From JACMJL01 sp963791805 (lineage in GTDB: Bacteria; Bacillota; Clostridia; Clostridiales; Clostridiaceae): 64,000 nucleotides of DNA. Under the pieces are notes generated by a model that was not told the DNA's origin, did no database searches, and saw only the letters and a list, made by a program, of their open reading frames with translations. This document shows, in pieces, positions 9,268-18,037 of this stretch; within the stretch, counting starts at the first letter, position 1; each line of letters opens with the position of its first letter. The DNA lies in the NCBI GenBank assembly GCA_963791805.1, contig CAWBTU010000003.1, positions 310,001 to 374,000 on the forward strand, in the 5' to 3' direction. The translations under genes were made by a program, and so were the position numbers.

Positions 9268-9297
9268 TTTACAAATTATTAAGTTAAGCCTTTTTAA
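9268..9297 (+). promoter_or_regulatory. TcdR/UviA-type sigma promoter of the full-length rhs gene
   Basis: TTTACA (9268-9273), a 16-base spacer and CTTTTTAA (9290-9297), about 80 bp before the rhs start. It has no sigma-A type -10. The same arrangement, TTTACA-N16-CTCTTTAA, precedes the TcdR-like sigma gene at 31731-31760. From memory, promoters of the clostridial toxin sigma factors TcdR/BotR/TetR/UviA use TTTACA at -35 and a CTTTTT-like -10. Assignment to the sigma factor of this window is an inference from the shared motif. Confidence 0.65.
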
Positions 9298-9329
9298 TTT
9301 ATGTTACATGTAATAGTAGAAAATAGAAA

Positions 9330-9354
9330 AGCCTAACAAATTTAAAATTAGGCT
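9330..9354 (+). other. Hairpin in the rhs 5' leader
   Basis: Seven-base arms AGCCTAA (9330-9336) and TTAGGCT (9348-9354) lie between the promoter and the ribosome site GAGGAGG. There is no T-run, so it is not a terminator; it may protect the mRNA end or modulate translation. Confidence 0.4.
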
Positions 9355-9378
9355 AATTAATTTCGAGGAGGAAATAAA

Positions 9379-12300
9379 ATGAAAGAAAATAACAATCCGA
9401 TTCCAACAGTTGATCAAACAACTGGTACAAAAGATATGATTGCTGCTCTTGAGGCATCAAATTTAAATAAACAATTAGAAGGCAATATTCTCAAAGAAAT
9501 AGTGGCGAAAAGAGAAAAGAATGCGAAACATTTCATAAAGGATGATGGAACCTTTGAAGCTGTCATATACCCTAATCCAGTTCATTATTTTGCTAATGGA
9601 GTATGGATGGATATTGATAATTCTTTGGAAGAAGTTGATCTCGCTGATATTAAAAATACTATTTTTGATAGTATTGAGGCTGGTGGAAAGAAAGTACTCT
9701 CTACAAAACAAAATGATTATCAGGTCATAATAGATAAGAATACTAATTCTAAAAATTTAGTGAGTATTATAAAGGGAAAGTATGGTCTTTCATGGAATGT
9801 GGACAAGGCAAATGCTTCTGATGTAAAAATAAACACAGTGGACGATAAAGCTATACTTTCAGAAATTGAAAAAGAAGTTACTGGTGTTCTAGATAAGCTA
9901 AAGAATATTAATGATATAGAAAAAATAAAAACCACACTGGTAGAGAATGAAATAAAAAAGACATTAAAAAGTATTTCATCAGCAGTAGTTTTTAATAATA
10001 TTTTTGAGCATGTAGATTTAGAGTATGCTATTAGCGGTGATAAGGTTAAAGAAAATGTAATAATAAACAAACCAAACAGTTTAAACGAATATACTCTCAA
10101 TATAATGGTTGAGAATTTAACTGCAAAGCTTGAAGAAGATAACAGCATAACCTTTTATGATGAATCTGATTCTAAAACCTCAGTTTTTAAAATGCAACCA
10201 CCCTTTATGACCGATGCTAACAATGAAAGTAGTCATAAAATCAGTTTAACACTTGAAAAGAATGAAAATTGGTTTAAGTTAACTATAAAACCTGATGATC
10301 AATGGCTAAATGATAGTATTAGAGAATATCCTGTTACTATCGATCCACCTATAAGTACTTCCTTAGATGTTAAAAGTATTCATGACACCTTTATTAGTCA
10401 AAAGCTTCCCAATACGAACTATAAGGGTGCAGATCGATTAGGGGTTGGAAATGGATCTGCTTCAGGTGTTACAAGAAGTTTTATTATGTTTGATTTGCCT
10501 GCACTGTCAAGTGGCGATATAGTTACAAAGGCAAATTTAAATTTAAGCTTATATACTGCCAATACTACTACTAGACAAATCAATGTCCATAAAGTTAATG
10601 GAAATTGGAACACTAGTACACTTACATGGAATAATGCACCTGGATTTAATCCCAGAATAGAAGAATATCAGTTAGTAAACAGTAACAATGGTGGAAATTT
10701 TGCATGGGATGTTACTGGGATTGTAAAAGACTGGTACAATTCAGGTAATAATTATGGATTAATGTTGAAATATAATGATGAAAGTGCTGGATATAATGAA
10801 TTTTTATCATCTGATTGTTCAGACACGTATTCAGCCTGGAGACCTCAAGTAAGCTTATTTTATGTAAATAACTCAGGACTTGAAAGTTATTGGACATATC
10901 ATTCTCAAGATGTTCATAGGGCAGGAACAGGACATATTAATGATTACAATGGTAACCTTGTTTTTCAGCATAATGATTTAAGTATGAGTGGAAATAGAAT
11001 GCCAACAGTAATAAAGCATGTATATAACAGTAATGATAGGTTTGTAAACAAGTTTGATACTATTGGAAATAAAGTAACAGCACTATATGGTTCAGGTTGG
11101 AGACTCAATATAAATCAGAGAATAATACCTGTCACTATTCAGGGGACACAATATTATAAATATGTAGATGAAGATGGAACACAGCACTATTTTTCTTATG
11201 ACTCAGCATCAAGTAAATACAAGGATGGATCAGGACTAAATCTAACATTAACTACAGGTTATAATAATGGCTATGATACTGGATATTGCATCACAGATAG
11301 TAAAGATAATAAGATTGTTTTCTTATCTGGAGGATTTTTATATAAAATAATTGACAGTAACAATAATACCATTAGTTTTGGTTATAATGGAGCAGTACTA
11401 AGTAAAGTTATTGACGGTTCAGGAAGAGTTACTATTTTAGATAGCACAGCAGATGGAGCACTCTTAGGGATAACAGACCCAAGTGGGAGAAGAACTAGCT
11501 TTAGCTATGATGGTGCTCAACTAACAACTATAACTTATCCAGATGGTAAACAGACAACTTATACTTATGATTCAAGTAATGACCTTATAAGTGCAACAAA
11601 TTATGATGGATATAAAGTTACCTATGCTTATAATACTGGTATAGCCCATAGAGTTATTAGTTCCATTGAATCTAATACTGATGGTACTCTTGGCGGACAA
11701 ACTACTATAGCTTATGGAAATAATATGACTTCATTTACTGATGTTAGAGGGAGAAAAGATGTTTTTCAGTTTAATAATTTTGGTAATACAGTAAGTACAA
11801 CAGATTCTCAAGGAAATGCAAATTACACGCAATATAATGCTGATAAAAATAAGGCCAGTGTGAACTCTAAAACACAAAAAACAACAGCTAATTATTTACT
11901 AAATCATAATGCTGAGGCTAATAGTGATTGGAGCTTTGGAATTGATGGCACCTCTGCTGATACAGGAGGATTTTCCACCAGTGAAAAATACCTAGGACAG
12001 CGTTCGCTGACGATTTCTAAGACCAACAGTGCTGGAAGAAGCTATAATCAACAAAGCTTAACCTTGGAAAAAGGAAAGACCTATACCTACTCCGGTTACA
12101 TTAAGACAAATGGCGTGACTAACATCAATGGACAAGGTGCCCATCTATTAATTCATTATCAAAATAATGCTGGAGCTTGGATGGAGGACTATTCAAAATA
12201 TGCTTCAGGAACAAATGATTGGGGTAGATATGAGGTGACTTTTACTATTCCTTCAGATGCTGTATCAGGTAGTGTAATCGCAAGAACTGCTATTGCAAAT

Positions 12301-15300
12301 GAGACTGGTAAAGCATATTTTGATTGTTTACAACTAGAAGATGGATCCGTATCCAATAGATACAATTTAATAGAAAATGGAGATTTTAGAAATGCATCTT
12401 TATCCTTTTGGAATAAGAGTGGAGATTGTGACAGTAACGATGGTTTGGCATATGTAGATCCGAGTTCAGATCCTAATTATTCAAGTGCCAATATTGATGG
12501 AAATTGTTTTAAAATAAACGGTGTACCGAACAAGAGCAAAAATCTATATCAAACCATAAATATTTCAGGAGCTGCAAACGAAACTTTTGTAATAAGTGGA
12601 TGGGCAAAAGCAGATTCTGTACCTTTCAATTCAGATAGGTATTTTGCATTAGATGTTGGGGTTGAGGGTTTAGATAATAGCACGCAATGGATAGTAGTTC
12701 CCTTTAACCAAGACTCATCTAGCTGGCAGTACGTATCTAGCGTTGTAAAAACTGATAGAGCCTATAAATCAATTACTGTTTATGGACTTTATTATAATAA
12801 TGCAAACGCTGCATGCTTTGACGGTTTTAGATTATATAAAGAGGAATTTGGAAATAGCTATGCCTATGATGCTAAGGGAAATTTAACATCCTCCACAGAT
12901 TTAGCAAAGCAAAACTCTACTTTTGCTTACAATACAAACAATGATTTAGTAACCTCAACAGACCCTAAAAGTAGTCAATTTAAATATGAATATGATAATA
13001 ATGACACAACAGCAAAAAAACATGATTTAACAAAAGCAACCTCAGCAGAAAACGTTGTATACTCCTTTAGCTATGATAGCAGTGGAAATCCCTTAACTTC
13101 AAAGGTAGGAGACTCAACAAACTTTATTAATTCTTCAGCAACCTATACTGCTAGCGGTAATTACTTAAACACCTTAACTGACAGCATGGGTAATACTGTA
13201 ACGAATAATTGGGATGAACAAAAAGGAATATTAAACAATGTAACAGATGCTAAAGGAAAGACTACAAGCTATGGCTATGATGGAATGGATAGATTAACAA
13301 GTGTTTCAAAAACAGCTGATAGTAATGTAGTTAGCAATAGTTATACCTATAAAAATGACAAAATAAACACCATAACTCAAAATGGCTTTAATTACAATTT
13401 TGGCTATGATTCGCTTGGTAACAATACAACAGTAGCAGCAGGATCACAAAATCTTATAACAAACAATTATGAAGAAAGAACAGGAAAGCTTTTGGAGTCA
13501 ACTTACGGGAATGGCCAAAAAACATCGACTCTATATGATGGAAGTGATAGGACTATAGGGAAAGTTTATGGTGCAGATAACCCCCAGGGAATAACGTACA
13601 GTGGAAATATCCAAAACGTAGGAATAAAAACGGTATCAGGAAATGGAACATTGCTAGGCACAGTTGGGCAAAGTTTAAGGCTTGAATCCCTTGCAATTGG
13701 ACTTACAAATTTACCAGCAGGAATGCATATAAAGTATCAAGCTCAAGTTCAAAATATAGGTTGGCAGAACTGGGTAGCTGACGGAGCCACAGCAGGAACT
13801 ATAGGACAAGGTCTAAGGATGGAGGCAGTCCGCATAAAGCTTGAAGGCGCTCCAGCAGGCTACACCGTTCAGTACCAAGTTCAGGTACAAAATATAGGTT
13901 GGATGAACCCTGTACAAGATGGGGCGATGGCAGGTACTGTAGGTCAGTCACTACGGATAGAAGCCATAAAAATAACAGTGGTAAAACAGAGGTCAAGTTA
14001 TGAATATGATGCCAGTGGAAACCTAGGCTATCAAAATGATATAATTAATGGAACAAGTTACAGGTATACATATGATATAGCAAACAGACCAGTGAAGACC
14101 ACAGATTCTAAAGGAAATACATTAAGCTATACTTATGATGCAAACAACAATAAAAACAAGGTATCTGAAAATATAAATGGCAGTACCTACGACACAAGCT
14201 ACGGCTTTAATAAAGATAATCAGCCTACTTCAATAACCTACAATAGAGCAACTGCAAATACTGTAAGCCTTGCTTATGATACTTTAGGAAGAAATACAAG
14301 CAAAACCATAAACACAGGTTCTGGAATCTATAATACTGTATTTGGATTCCTACCAGGAATAAATGGATCAACCTCCGCAAGAGTTGGTTCAATAACCAAT
14401 AACGGAGCAGCAATTTCTTATACTTATGATGCCAATGGAAACATAGAAACAATAAATCAAAATAGTACACCTATAAAATACTACTATAATGAGTTAAATG
14501 AGGTAATAAGAGAAGATAACGCAGTACTTAATAAAACTATAGTATACACCTATGATGCAGGTGGAAATATCACAAATAAAACCGAATATCCATATACAAC
14601 AGGAGCACTAGGAACTGCAACAACAGCTTACCCTTATGTCTACGGAGATACAAACTGGAAGGATAAGCTAACAAGTTATAATGGTAAAGCTATAACCTAT
14701 GATGCAATAGGAAATCCATTAACTTATAATGGTAACAGCTTTACTTGGGAAGAAGGCAGGCAACTAGCAGGAATAACTGGAAACAGTAATACCATAAACT
14801 ATAAGTATAATGATGTAGGCATAAGAACTTCAAAAACAGTTAATGGAGTTACAACAAACTATCATCTTGTAGGAGATAAGGTAACCTATGAAACAAATAA
14901 TATAGACTATATTTATTATACTTATGATGCAAAAAATGACCTAGTAAGCATGAGTTTGAATGGTACAGAATATTATTATATTAGAAATGCTCAAGGAGAC
15001 GTAGTGGGATTATTTGACAATAATGGTATTCAAGTAGTAAACTATGTTTATGATTCATGGGGTAAACTCATTTCTACAACAGAAAGTCTTGCTTCAACTT
15101 TAGGGGTTAAGAATCCTTATAGGTATAAGGGTTATAGGTATGATAATGAGACTGGGTTGTATTATTTACAGAGTAGGTATTATAGTGCTGAGTGGGGTAG
15201 GTTTATTAATCCTGATGCAATTGCAGCTACACGAGGTGAATTGCTATCAGCAAATGTATTTGCATATTGTAAGAATAACCCTGTAAACAAGTGTGACCCT

Positions 15301-15858
15301 GATGGACTTATAGCACTTGATTGTGAAGGGAGAGCCAGAACTTCACCTATACTTGTCTATGAGGATAATAAAAGAAAAGCTAGTACACTACCAGGTCCGC
15401 TAGGAGGTATGGCAAGGTCCAAACTTCAACCTAACTATTACGTTGGTGCGCAAGCTCAAACTCAATCTACGAAAAGTGGAACATTTTCGATAGGAATTTC
15501 AGCTAATGGTACTTTAGGCGTTTTAAGAGGAAATTTTTCATTAAGCATAGCTGTGGATAAACATTGGAATATTGGAGTTTTATACTGTAGCGGAGCAGGC
15601 CCTTGTACGCCTTATCCATCTGGGGGAATTAGCTTAACATCCACATATACCAATGCCAAAACAATATACAACTTAGCAGGAGCCGGAGCAGGAGTCGGAG
15701 GTACTGGAAGTTTTGGACCGGTTCCTGTTGGTGCAGGATATGATGGAGTCTTCGGTAAAGGTTATTCTGGACATTCTATTAATATGGGGGGTAAGATTGA
15801 ACCATTTGCAGAAGCGCATGGTGAAGGGAATTATTCTGTATTTCTTTTTCATAATTAG
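9379..15858 (+). CDS. Full-length Rhs/WapA-like polymorphic toxin with ChW repeats
   Basis: 2159 residues with no signal peptide (MKENNNPIPTVDQTTG). Order: WapA-type N-terminal region (AVIYPNPVHYFANGVWMDID, about 55-75); DNRLRE-type beta domain about 335-495 (DTFISQ, RSFIMFDLP, TLTWNNAPGF); pre-YD region (DYNGNLVFQHNDL, about 515); YD repeats about 600-830; two carbohydrate-binding-like modules about 840-1155; more YD repeats; three ChW repeats about 1403-1534 (QVQNIGWQNWV, GTIGQGLRMEAVRI); YD repeats; RHS core (GYRYDNETGLYYLQSRYY) about 1912-1976 ending NPVNKCDPDG. The tail of about 183 residues is Gly-rich and ends FLFHN. A paralogous tail recurs at 29300-29825. The tail is the presumed effector and the YD shell would encapsulate it. 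The ribosome site is GAGGAGG. Confidence 0.93.
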   Translation: MKENNNPIPTVDQTTGTKDMIAALEASNLNKQLEGNILKEIVAKREKNAKHFIKDDGTFEAVIYPNPVHYFANGVWMDIDNSLEEVDLADIKNTIFDSIEAGGKKVLSTKQNDYQVIIDKNTNSKNLVSIIKGKYGLSWNVDKANASDVKINTVDDKAILSEIEKEVTGVLDKLKNINDIEKIKTTLVENEIKKTLKSISSAVVFNNIFEHVDLEYAISGDKVKENVIINKPNSLNEYTLNIMVENLTAKLEEDNSITFYDESDSKTSVFKMQPPFMTDANNESSHKISLTLEKNENWFKLTIKPDDQWLNDSIREYPVTIDPPISTSLDVKSIHDTFISQKLPNTNYKGADRLGVGNGSASGVTRSFIMFDLPALSSGDIVTKANLNLSLYTANTTTRQINVHKVNGNWNTSTLTWNNAPGFNPRIEEYQLVNSNNGGNFAWDVTGIVKDWYNSGNNYGLMLKYNDESAGYNEFLSSDCSDTYSAWRPQVSLFYVNNSGLESYWTYHSQDVHRAGTGHINDYNGNLVFQHNDLSMSGNRMPTVIKHVYNSNDRFVNKFDTIGNKVTALYGSGWRLNINQRIIPVTIQGTQYYKYVDEDGTQHYFSYDSASSKYKDGSGLNLTLTTGYNNGYDTGYCITDSKDNKIVFLSGGFLYKIIDSNNNTISFGYNGAVLSKVIDGSGRVTILDSTADGALLGITDPSGRRTSFSYDGAQLTTITYPDGKQTTYTYDSSNDLISATNYDGYKVTYAYNTGIAHRVISSIESNTDGTLGGQTTIAYGNNMTSFTDVRGRKDVFQFNNFGNTVSTTDSQGNANYTQYNADKNKASVNSKTQKTTANYLLNHNAEANSDWSFGIDGTSADTGGFSTSEKYLGQRSLTISKTNSAGRSYNQQSLTLEKGKTYTYSGYIKTNGVTNINGQGAHLLIHYQNNAGAWMEDYSKYASGTNDWGRYEVTFTIPSDAVSGSVIARTAIANETGKAYFDCLQLEDGSVSNRYNLIENGDFRNASLSFWNKSGDCDSNDGLAYVDPSSDPNYSSANIDGNCFKINGVPNKSKNLYQTINISGAANETFVISGWAKADSVPFNSDRYFALDVGVEGLDNSTQWIVVPFNQDSSSWQYVSSVVKTDRAYKSITVYGLYYNNANAACFDGFRLYKEEFGNSYAYDAKGNLTSSTDLAKQNSTFAYNTNNDLVTSTDPKSSQFKYEYDNNDTTAKKHDLTKATSAENVVYSFSYDSSGNPLTSKVGDSTNFINSSATYTASGNYLNTLTDSMGNTVTNNWDEQKGILNNVTDAKGKTTSYGYDGMDRLTSVSKTADSNVVSNSYTYKNDKINTITQNGFNYNFGYDSLGNNTTVAAGSQNLITNNYEERTGKLLESTYGNGQKTSTLYDGSDRTIGKVYGADNPQGITYSGNIQNVGIKTVSGNGTLLGTVGQSLRLESLAIGLTNLPAGMHIKYQAQVQNIGWQNWVADGATAGTIGQGLRMEAVRIKLEGAPAGYTVQYQVQVQNIGWMNPVQDGAMAGTVGQSLRIEAIKITVVKQRSSYEYDASGNLGYQNDIINGTSYRYTYDIANRPVKTTDSKGNTLSYTYDANNNKNKVSENINGSTYDTSYGFNKDNQPTSITYNRATANTVSLAYDTLGRNTSKTINTGSGIYNTVFGFLPGINGSTSARVGSITNNGAAISYTYDANGNIETINQNSTPIKYYYNELNEVIREDNAVLNKTIVYTYDAGGNITNKTEYPYTTGALGTATTAYPYVYGDTNWKDKLTSYNGKAITYDAIGNPLTYNGNSFTWEEGRQLAGITGNSNTINYKYNDVGIRTSKTVNGVTTNYHLVGDKVTYETNNIDYIYYTYDAKNDLVSMSLNGTEYYYIRNAQGDVVGLFDNNGIQVVNYVYDSWGKLISTTESLASTLGVKNPYRYKGYRYDNETGLYYLQSRYYSAEWGRFINPDAIAATRGELLSANVFAYCKNNPVNKCDPDGLIALDCEGRARTSPILVYEDNKRKASTLPGPLGGMARSKLQPNYYVGAQAQTQSTKSGTFSIGISANGTLGVLRGNFSLSIAVDKHWNIGVLYCSGAGPCTPYPSGGISLTSTYTNAKTIYNLAGAGAGVGGTGSFGPVPVGAGYDGVFGKGYSGHSINMGGKIEPFAEAHGEGNYSVFLFHN

Positions 15859-15910
15859 CAAACTTGTAACTGAAATACAGAATGACAAATAATTACGGAG
15901 ATGAGTGTGT

Positions 15911-16399
15911 ATGTATATGTCATTTAAAACTGATTTAAGCATAGAAGAATGTAAATTAAAGTTTGAGAATACAGTTCAACGAGGAACTTGTTTTGAGTTT
16001 GTGGGTAAAGTGAAAAATAATTATTTTTGGATAAAACGATTAGATGAAAAAATGGTTAATTCATTTGCTAGAAATTATTATGGTGAATTCATTCCAACGA
16101 AGAATGGAACAATAATTAAAGGTAAATTTAAAATGCATAAGAGTATTAGAATCCTTGTATTATTTGTATATTTAGTTTGGGCAACTGTCTTTCTAATTAT
16201 TTTTTCTCAAATGGTATTCAAATTTCTAGATAAAGATAAATTAGCTGATTCAGTAATGAATTTGTGTCGAGTTGCAATTGGACTATTATTTACAGTATTT
16301 GTTGTTAGAAGTTCAAATAGACTAGGAGAAGATGGTGAAACTCATATTAGCAACTTTATAAAAACTTTATTTGATTCTAAAGAAATAGATAATCATTAG
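15911..16399 (+). CDS. Membrane protein, candidate immunity partner of the full-length Rhs
   Basis: About 162 residues, 52 bp after the rhs stop. Residues about 1-75 are soluble and basic (SFKTDLSIEECKLKFEN, FEFVGKVKNNYFWIKRL); two hydrophobic helices follow (ILVLFVYLVWATVFLIIF and CRVAIGLLFTVFVVR), then a short acidic tail. In-frame starts exist at GTG 15905, ATG 15911 and ATG 15917; CGGAG at 15896-15900 best fits ATG 15911. The immunity role is inferred purely from position directly behind a polymorphic toxin; I do not recognise a named family. Confidence 0.6.
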   Translation: MYMSFKTDLSIEECKLKFENTVQRGTCFEFVGKVKNNYFWIKRLDEKMVNSFARNYYGEFIPTKNGTIIKGKFKMHKSIRILVLFVYLVWATVFLIIFSQMVFKFLDKDKLADSVMNLCRVAIGLLFTVFVVRSSNRLGEDGETHISNFIKTLFDSKEIDNH

Positions 16400-16493
16400 T
16401 AGAAATAATAAAATATTGATTATAAACCATACATTGAAACATCAACATAATGGCTAATTAAATCAAACAACAAAACGTCAACAGGTTCTGATT

Positions 16494-16560
16494 AAATTCA
16501 CCCTATTAAGTAGACACAGTTAAAAAGACTGTTGTAAAATCTACTTAATGGGGTGATTTT
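16494..16560. repeat. Imperfect inverted repeat that interrupts a cassette terminator
   Basis: Arms of about 20 bases (16494-16514 and 16540-16559; core CTATTAAGTAGA against TCTACTTAATGG). Immediately before it, at about 16470-16490, is the 5' arm of the cassette terminator family (AAAACGTCAACAGG), but the 3' arm is missing. This suggests a small insertion or recombination scar. It could be the remnant of an insertion sequence, since AAGTAGACAC resembles IS3-type ends, but no transposase is present. Confidence 0.5.
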
Positions 16561-16683
16561 TATATAAGAAATACCCAAAGATATATAATCAGACTCTTTG
16601 ACAAGACAGGAGCACAGGTTGTAAGTTATACCTATGATACTTGGGGTAAGTTAATAAGTATTAAAGACAAAGATGGCAAGGAC

Positions 16684-17415
16684 GTGACAACTGATACAAC
16701 TAATATTGGATACAAAAATCCTTATAGATATAGAGGGTATAGGTATGATAGTGAGTCTGGGTTGTATTACTTAAACTCACGTTATTATAGTCCTGAGTGG
16801 GGAAGGTTTATTAATGCAGATGCGATAGTTGGTAGTATTGGAGAGTTACTTGGAGCAAATGTATTTGCATATTGTAAGAATAATGTTGTAAATAAGTATG
16901 ACTCTAGTGGGTTTATGGCACTTGATTGTGAAGGAAGAGGGAGAACGGCACCTTCACTTGTTGTGGAGGATAATAAAAGAAAAAATAAATCATCTTCAAT
17001 TATTCCGAGTAAAAGTCAGCTTAAAGATGTTGAAAGAAGTAGTTTAGTAACAGGAATTGAAGGTGGGATTAGTTCAGCTTTGAGCGATGTACCAGATTAT
17101 TTAGTTATAGGAGGAAATAGAGCTGCAAGGCGAGCTGGTCAAGAATTAATAGTACCTATAAGAGGTGCAGCTGCTGCAAGAGGAATCGGCAGTGTTGAAA
17201 AAGTTGGTGCAGTTGGTGTTGTATTAACAGGTGTAACAGTTTGGGATGATTATCATAGTGGTTACAGTAAACAAGAGGCTAGAGGAAGAAGCAAGGTAGA
17301 TATAGGAGTTTCAGCAGGGGTTATTGTTGTGGGAATATTATGTCCAGAAGCGGCAATTCCAGCTGCTATTACATTTGGTATTGCAGGGGAAATTTATAAA
17401 AAAAAGCATTGGTAA
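16684..17415 (+). CDS. Displaced Rhs C-terminal cassette 2 (orphan toxin tail)
   Basis: The frame opens at 16549 and matches the Rhs core from about 16561 (YIRN..., LFDKTGAQVVSYTYDTWGK) although no good start exists; the GTG at 16684 is only the first usable codon. It carries the RHS core RYDSESGLYYLNSRYY, the junction NNVVNKYDSSG and the shared pre-tail LDCEGRGRTAPS. The tail is unique: about 160 residues with an Ala/Gly/Val-rich half (GAAAARGIGSVEKVGAVGVV; AGVIVVGILCPEAAIPAAI), probably membrane-active or membrane-spanning, ending in KKKHW. Without a promoter or start it is probably silent and available for recombination into the full-length gene. Confidence 0.7.
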   Translation: MTTDTTNIGYKNPYRYRGYRYDSESGLYYLNSRYYSPEWGRFINADAIVGSIGELLGANVFAYCKNNVVNKYDSSGFMALDCEGRGRTAPSLVVEDNKRKNKSSSIIPSKSQLKDVERSSLVTGIEGGISSALSDVPDYLVIGGNRAARRAGQELIVPIRGAAAARGIGSVEKVGAVGVVLTGVTVWDDYHSGYSKQEARGRSKVDIGVSAGVIVVGILCPEAAIPAAITFGIAGEIYKKKHW

Positions 17416-17456
17416 AATAATATTGTACAAAAAATAAAGTATCAAAAGAGGTGGAC

Positions 17457-17822
17457 ATGATGAATAAGAAACAGGGTATTAGTATAATTTTATCCCTATC
17501 TGTCCTATTTATTATTAGGAATATTGGGTTGGATAATATTCCATATGTAATTCAAATACTATTATTAGTGATTGGGATGGTTTTATTTGTACTAGCTTTT
17601 AATAAGTATAACGAAAATAGAAGGCTAGTGCCAAATATAATAATATGTATAGTTGTTATTTTGGTATGCATAGTTATTTCTGATATTATCATACAAAGCA
17701 AAAATATTAGTGTATTTAAAGAATATGGATTATTTTTCATAAAAACACTAGATACTTTATTCTTTATTTTAATTGTACTGCTTTTTAGTGAATTAGTTAT
17801 AAAATTAAAAGAAAGTAAATAG
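17457..17822 (+). CDS. Small membrane protein, candidate immunity for cassette 2
   Basis: About 121 residues with four hydrophobic helices and short polar loops (MNKKQGISIILSLSVLF; NIPYVIQILLLVIGMVLFVL; NIIICIVVILVCIVIS; LDTLFFILIVLLFSELVI). GAGGTGG lies directly before the ATGATG; a GTG at 17451 would be inside the ribosome site. It follows the cassette 2 tail by about 40 bp. I do not recognise a named family; the immunity role is positional. Confidence 0.55.
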   Translation: MMNKKQGISIILSLSVLFIIRNIGLDNIPYVIQILLLVIGMVLFVLAFNKYNENRRLVPNIIICIVVILVCIVISDIIIQSKNISVFKEYGLFFIKTLDTLFFILIVLLFSELVIKLKESK

Positions 17823-17921
17823 AAGCTAATTAATATAACAATTTTATTTTAAATACAAATAAATTAGTATGCTACTTCAGAAAATAAATACTAATTCTAA
17901 TTTTCAATAATTTATAGGAAC

Positions 17922-17974
17922 AAGAGGGCCGTCTCATAGTAGAAAGAAATTGCTACTGTTAGGCTGCTCTTTTG
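17922..17974 (+). terminator. Probable terminator after cassette 2
   Basis: An imperfect hairpin with arms AAGAGGGCC...TAGTAG and CTACTGTTAGGC...CTCTTTT, ending in a short T-run. Confidence 0.4.
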
Positions 17975-18037
17975 AATAGCAAGAAAATAAATTCGCCTAT
18001 GAAACTAATGGCACTGTCAATATTAATTATACTTATG

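Noticed and set aside
13799..14470. Minus-strand ORFs inside the rhs gene, rich in Leu/Tyr
   Set aside because: They are antisense shadows of the YD-repeat coding strand; the same shadow appears opposite the duplicated copy at 19781-20026.
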